Program-made: the position numbers and the translations under genes
In this document: one piece after another, positions 62,343-64,000 of the stretch
How the letters are laid out: each line of letters begins with the position of its first letter
How positions within the stretch are numbered: position 1 is the first letter of the stretch
The notes under the pieces: generated by a model
Database searches by the model: none
What the model saw: the letters and a program-made list of their open reading frames with translations, nothing else
What the model was told of the DNA's origin: nothing
Assembly: GCF_002532075.1 (NCBI RefSeq)
Contig: NZ_LYXE01000078.1
Span: 1 to 64,000, forward strand
DNA: 64,000 nt
Direction of reading: 5' to 3'
From: Candidatus Chloroploca asiatica
GTDB taxonomy: Bacteria; Chloroflexota; Chloroflexia; Chloroflexales; Chloroflexaceae

Positions 62343-62389
62343 CTAGACGCACAAAAACGTCCGCGTTGCGGACGTTTTTGTGCGTCTAG
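62343..62389. terminator. 22-bp perfect hairpin
   Basis: CTAGACGCACAAAAACGTCC+GC (62343-62364), loop GTT, exact complement 62368-62389. The core GTCCGCgttGCGGAC is flanked by AAAAAC and GTTTTT, so it acts as a terminator for both convergent genes. Confidence 0.85.
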
Positions 62390-62397
62390 CAACTGGC

Positions 62398-63498
62398 TTA
62401 GAGCGCAGCTTCCCCACCCTTTGCCTCGATAAGCGCCGTCTGGTTGCGTTCCACAACCCCGCGCAACGACACGAGCAACGCATTGAGACGTTCCATCTCA
62501 CGACGCTCGATCTCAGTGATGCGCGCAATATGCGCCTGATCAGTCACCTCCATCTTGGACACCGTTGCCGTCAGACGTTGCTCGATCTCGCGGATATAAC
62601 TATCAATCCGTTCTAGCCAATTGGTCAACTGACGCAAATGCTGCTCATCGGCCTCTTGCAAATCACCAATCTTCTCATCAGCCTGCTGCCGCACATCCTC
62701 CAGCCGCTCCTGATTCATCAAAAAGCGCTCGGTGGAAATACGCTCGATACGCTTAATTTCGGCATTGATATCAGGCAACTTGCTCGCAACCTCAGTAATC
62801 TGAGCCGGGAGGGTTTCAGCAAAGAGATTGATATGCTGGCGAATCTCATCAATGCGTTCAATGCGCGAGGCATGCTCTTGCAAGACGGGAAAGACATCGG
62901 CTACCAATTGCTGCGCCTCAACCGACTGGCGGCGCAGGCTCTGCTTCTCGATCTGTAACTCGTCATTGACGCGGCGAACTTCTTGCACCGTCGCCGTATC
63001 AGCCTCACGCAAGCGGTCGAGTTGAAGCAGAATCTGGCGCTGACGATCATCAAATTCTTTTAACTGAGCTTGTATGGTTGGTATCTGCTGCTCGATATGC
63101 TCAACCCGCCCGAGCCATGAGGCAATATAATCACGATCAGTCTTGCGGGCTTCAGCAATCTGCTGGATCTGCGTCTGAAGATCGCGAATCGGGCGCACCC
63201 CTTCGTCAATCTTGACCAGCGCCCCGGCGACCTCTTTGCGCAAATTCGTCACATCGCGACGGACGGTCTCGGTTGCCTGGGCAACCTCATTCGTATGGCG
63301 CTCAAAAAGAGTCTGAACCTGAGCGACCATACTCTCGGTCTTCCGCACCTGCTCAACCACCAGATTATATTTATTCGTCTGCTCTTTGATCAAGCGACGG
63401 AGCTCATCAATCTGGCCCTGGAGGTAAACAACCTGCGATTGCGCATGCGAACGCAACCGCTCTTCTTCATATTTGGCGGTCAAATCAGGATTGGTCAT
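62398..63498 (-). CDS. Long coiled-coil protein, function unknown
   Basis: 366 residues, almost wholly alpha-helical with heptad patterns of Leu/Ile/Val and Glu/Gln/Arg from about residue 10 to 355 (VYLQGQIDELRRLIKEQTNKY, VRRDVTNLRKEVAG, LQTQIQQIAEA). No signal peptide, TM or catalytic domain. It may be structural or a scaffold. It follows hisA on the same strand by 14 bases and is likely co-transcribed. Confidence 0.75.
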   Translation of the reverse strand: MTNPDLTAKYEEERLRSHAQSQVVYLQGQIDELRRLIKEQTNKYNLVVEQVRKTESMVAQVQTLFERHTNEVAQATETVRRDVTNLRKEVAGALVKIDEGVRPIRDLQTQIQQIAEARKTDRDYIASWLGRVEHIEQQIPTIQAQLKEFDDRQRQILLQLDRLREADTATVQEVRRVNDELQIEKQSLRRQSVEAQQLVADVFPVLQEHASRIERIDEIRQHINLFAETLPAQITEVASKLPDINAEIKRIERISTERFLMNQERLEDVRQQADEKIGDLQEADEQHLRQLTNWLERIDSYIREIEQRLTATVSKMEVTDQAHIARITEIERREMERLNALLVSLRGVVERNQTALIEAKGGEAAL

Positions 63499-63512
63499 AC
63501 AAATACCCTTCG

Positions 63513-64000
63513 CTAGCGTAACGCCGCAAGAGCCTGCGGCAGATCAATGTTGCCATCATAGAGCGCCTTACCCACGATCGCCCCTTCGACCCCAAGCCGG
63601 GCAAGGCGCTGCAAATGGGCAATCTCGGCGATGCCCCCACTCGCAATCAAGGCCGGCCCATTGGGATCGAGCAACGCAGCCATCGCTTCAAAATTCGGCT
63701 CGGTCAGGGTACCATCACGGCTAATATCAGTATAGATGATGCGCTGCACCCCAAGATCAGCCATTCGGCGCACCAGATCAGTCGCCCAGACGTCCGCCGT
63801 TTCGAGCCAACCAGCCGTTGCCACCTTGCCATTGCGGGCATCCACCCCAACAATGACCCGTTCAGCAAAACGCTCGAGCAGGCGTGAAACAAGCGCAACA
63901 TCTTCAACCGCCGCCGTCCCAAGAATGACCCGCTCAACTCCAATGTCAAGCACAGCATCAATATCATGCTCGCGGCGCAGGCCACCCCCCAGTTGCACCG
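63513..64000 (-). CDS. hisA: HisA, phosphoribosyl-AICAR isomerase (5' end beyond window)
   Basis: The C-terminal ~162 residues of the TIM-barrel isomerase of histidine synthesis: [49 protein letters not shown] (catalytic Asp), [18 protein letters not shown], and [32 protein letters not shown]. HisF is similar, but the DARxGxVAxxGW segment points to HisA. The gene continues past 64000. Confidence 0.93.
   Translation of the reverse strand, partial: VQLGGGLRREHDIDAVLDIGVERVILGTAAVEDVALVSRLLERFAERVIVGVDARNGKVATAGWLETADVWATDLVRRMADLGVQRIIYTDISRDGTLTEPNFEAMAALLDPNGPALIASGGIAEIAHLQRLARLGVEGAIVGKALYDGNIDLPQALAALR

Overview
The window reads as chromosomal DNA from a high-GC bacterium of the phylum Chloroflexota, most likely a filamentous phototroph-type Chloroflexales (Chloroflexus/Oscillochloris/Roseiflexus relatives). 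The basis is indirect: a 1053-residue DUF2298 membrane protein of the Chloroflexi/archaeal 'YYY' type, secreted proteins ending in or carrying a YLP-type motif, and lipoprotein-based transporters with no sign of an outer-membrane system. No rRNA, tRNA, CRISPR array or intact transposase was seen.

Layout. 1-3025: a transglutaminase-like gene followed by a patch of decayed gene pieces (second transglutaminase, DUF5615, ABC ATPase, CobW GTPase, flavodoxin) around one intact small membrane protein. 3026-14800 (minus strand): one long cobalamin operon, in transcription order btuF-btuC-btuD-cobO(fusion)-cbiB-cbiA-cobT-cobS-cobU-cobD-cobQ, headed by an extended -10 promoter, a cobalamin riboswitch, a five-codon leader ORF with a perfect Shine-Dalgarno and an intrinsic terminator. 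It covers corrinoid uptake, adenosylation, amidation and nucleotide-loop assembly, but not corrin-ring synthesis. 15005-16872: a TetR regulator/GT1 glycosyltransferase cassette with an operator-like palindrome. 17284-20778: a ROK kinase, an FHA protein and a Ser/Thr kinase, separated by repeats. 20952-26158: two large secreted proteins (metzincin-like protease, glycoside-hydrolase-like). 26203-31518: sugar aminotransferase, SDR epimerase-like protein and the DUF2298 protein.

31588-38198: a RibD/DHFR-like reductase, a Met/His-rich small membrane protein, a two-component system whose sensor has a Met-Pro repeat, moeA, and a convergent copper-delivery operon (PCuAC, SCO1, cupredoxin-like). 38711-42315: a small membrane protein, HD-domain protein, phosphotransacetylase-type acyltransferase and acetate kinase. 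42393-47505: cell-surface polysaccharide genes (GT2, UPF0104 membrane protein, WecG/TagA-type glycosyltransferase, polyprenyl sugar-phosphate transferase) and a sortase. 48150-53756: YceI lipoprotein, RDD protein, histidine phosphatase, CAP-domain secreted protein, an FAD oxidoreductase and UbiA prenyltransferase pair. 53837-58989: a histidine kinase and a divergent phnD-phnC-phnE-phnE transporter behind five 11-bp direct repeats that look like a Pho box array. 59049-64000: msrB, an alpha/beta hydrolase coupled to trmD and an RNA methyltransferase, a coiled-coil protein and the 3' part of hisA.

The intergenic DNA is rich in structure. Long, often perfect inverted repeats close many genes. Several families of dispersed repeats recur kilobases apart. 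Functional calls rest on reading motifs in translated frames; no database search was run.
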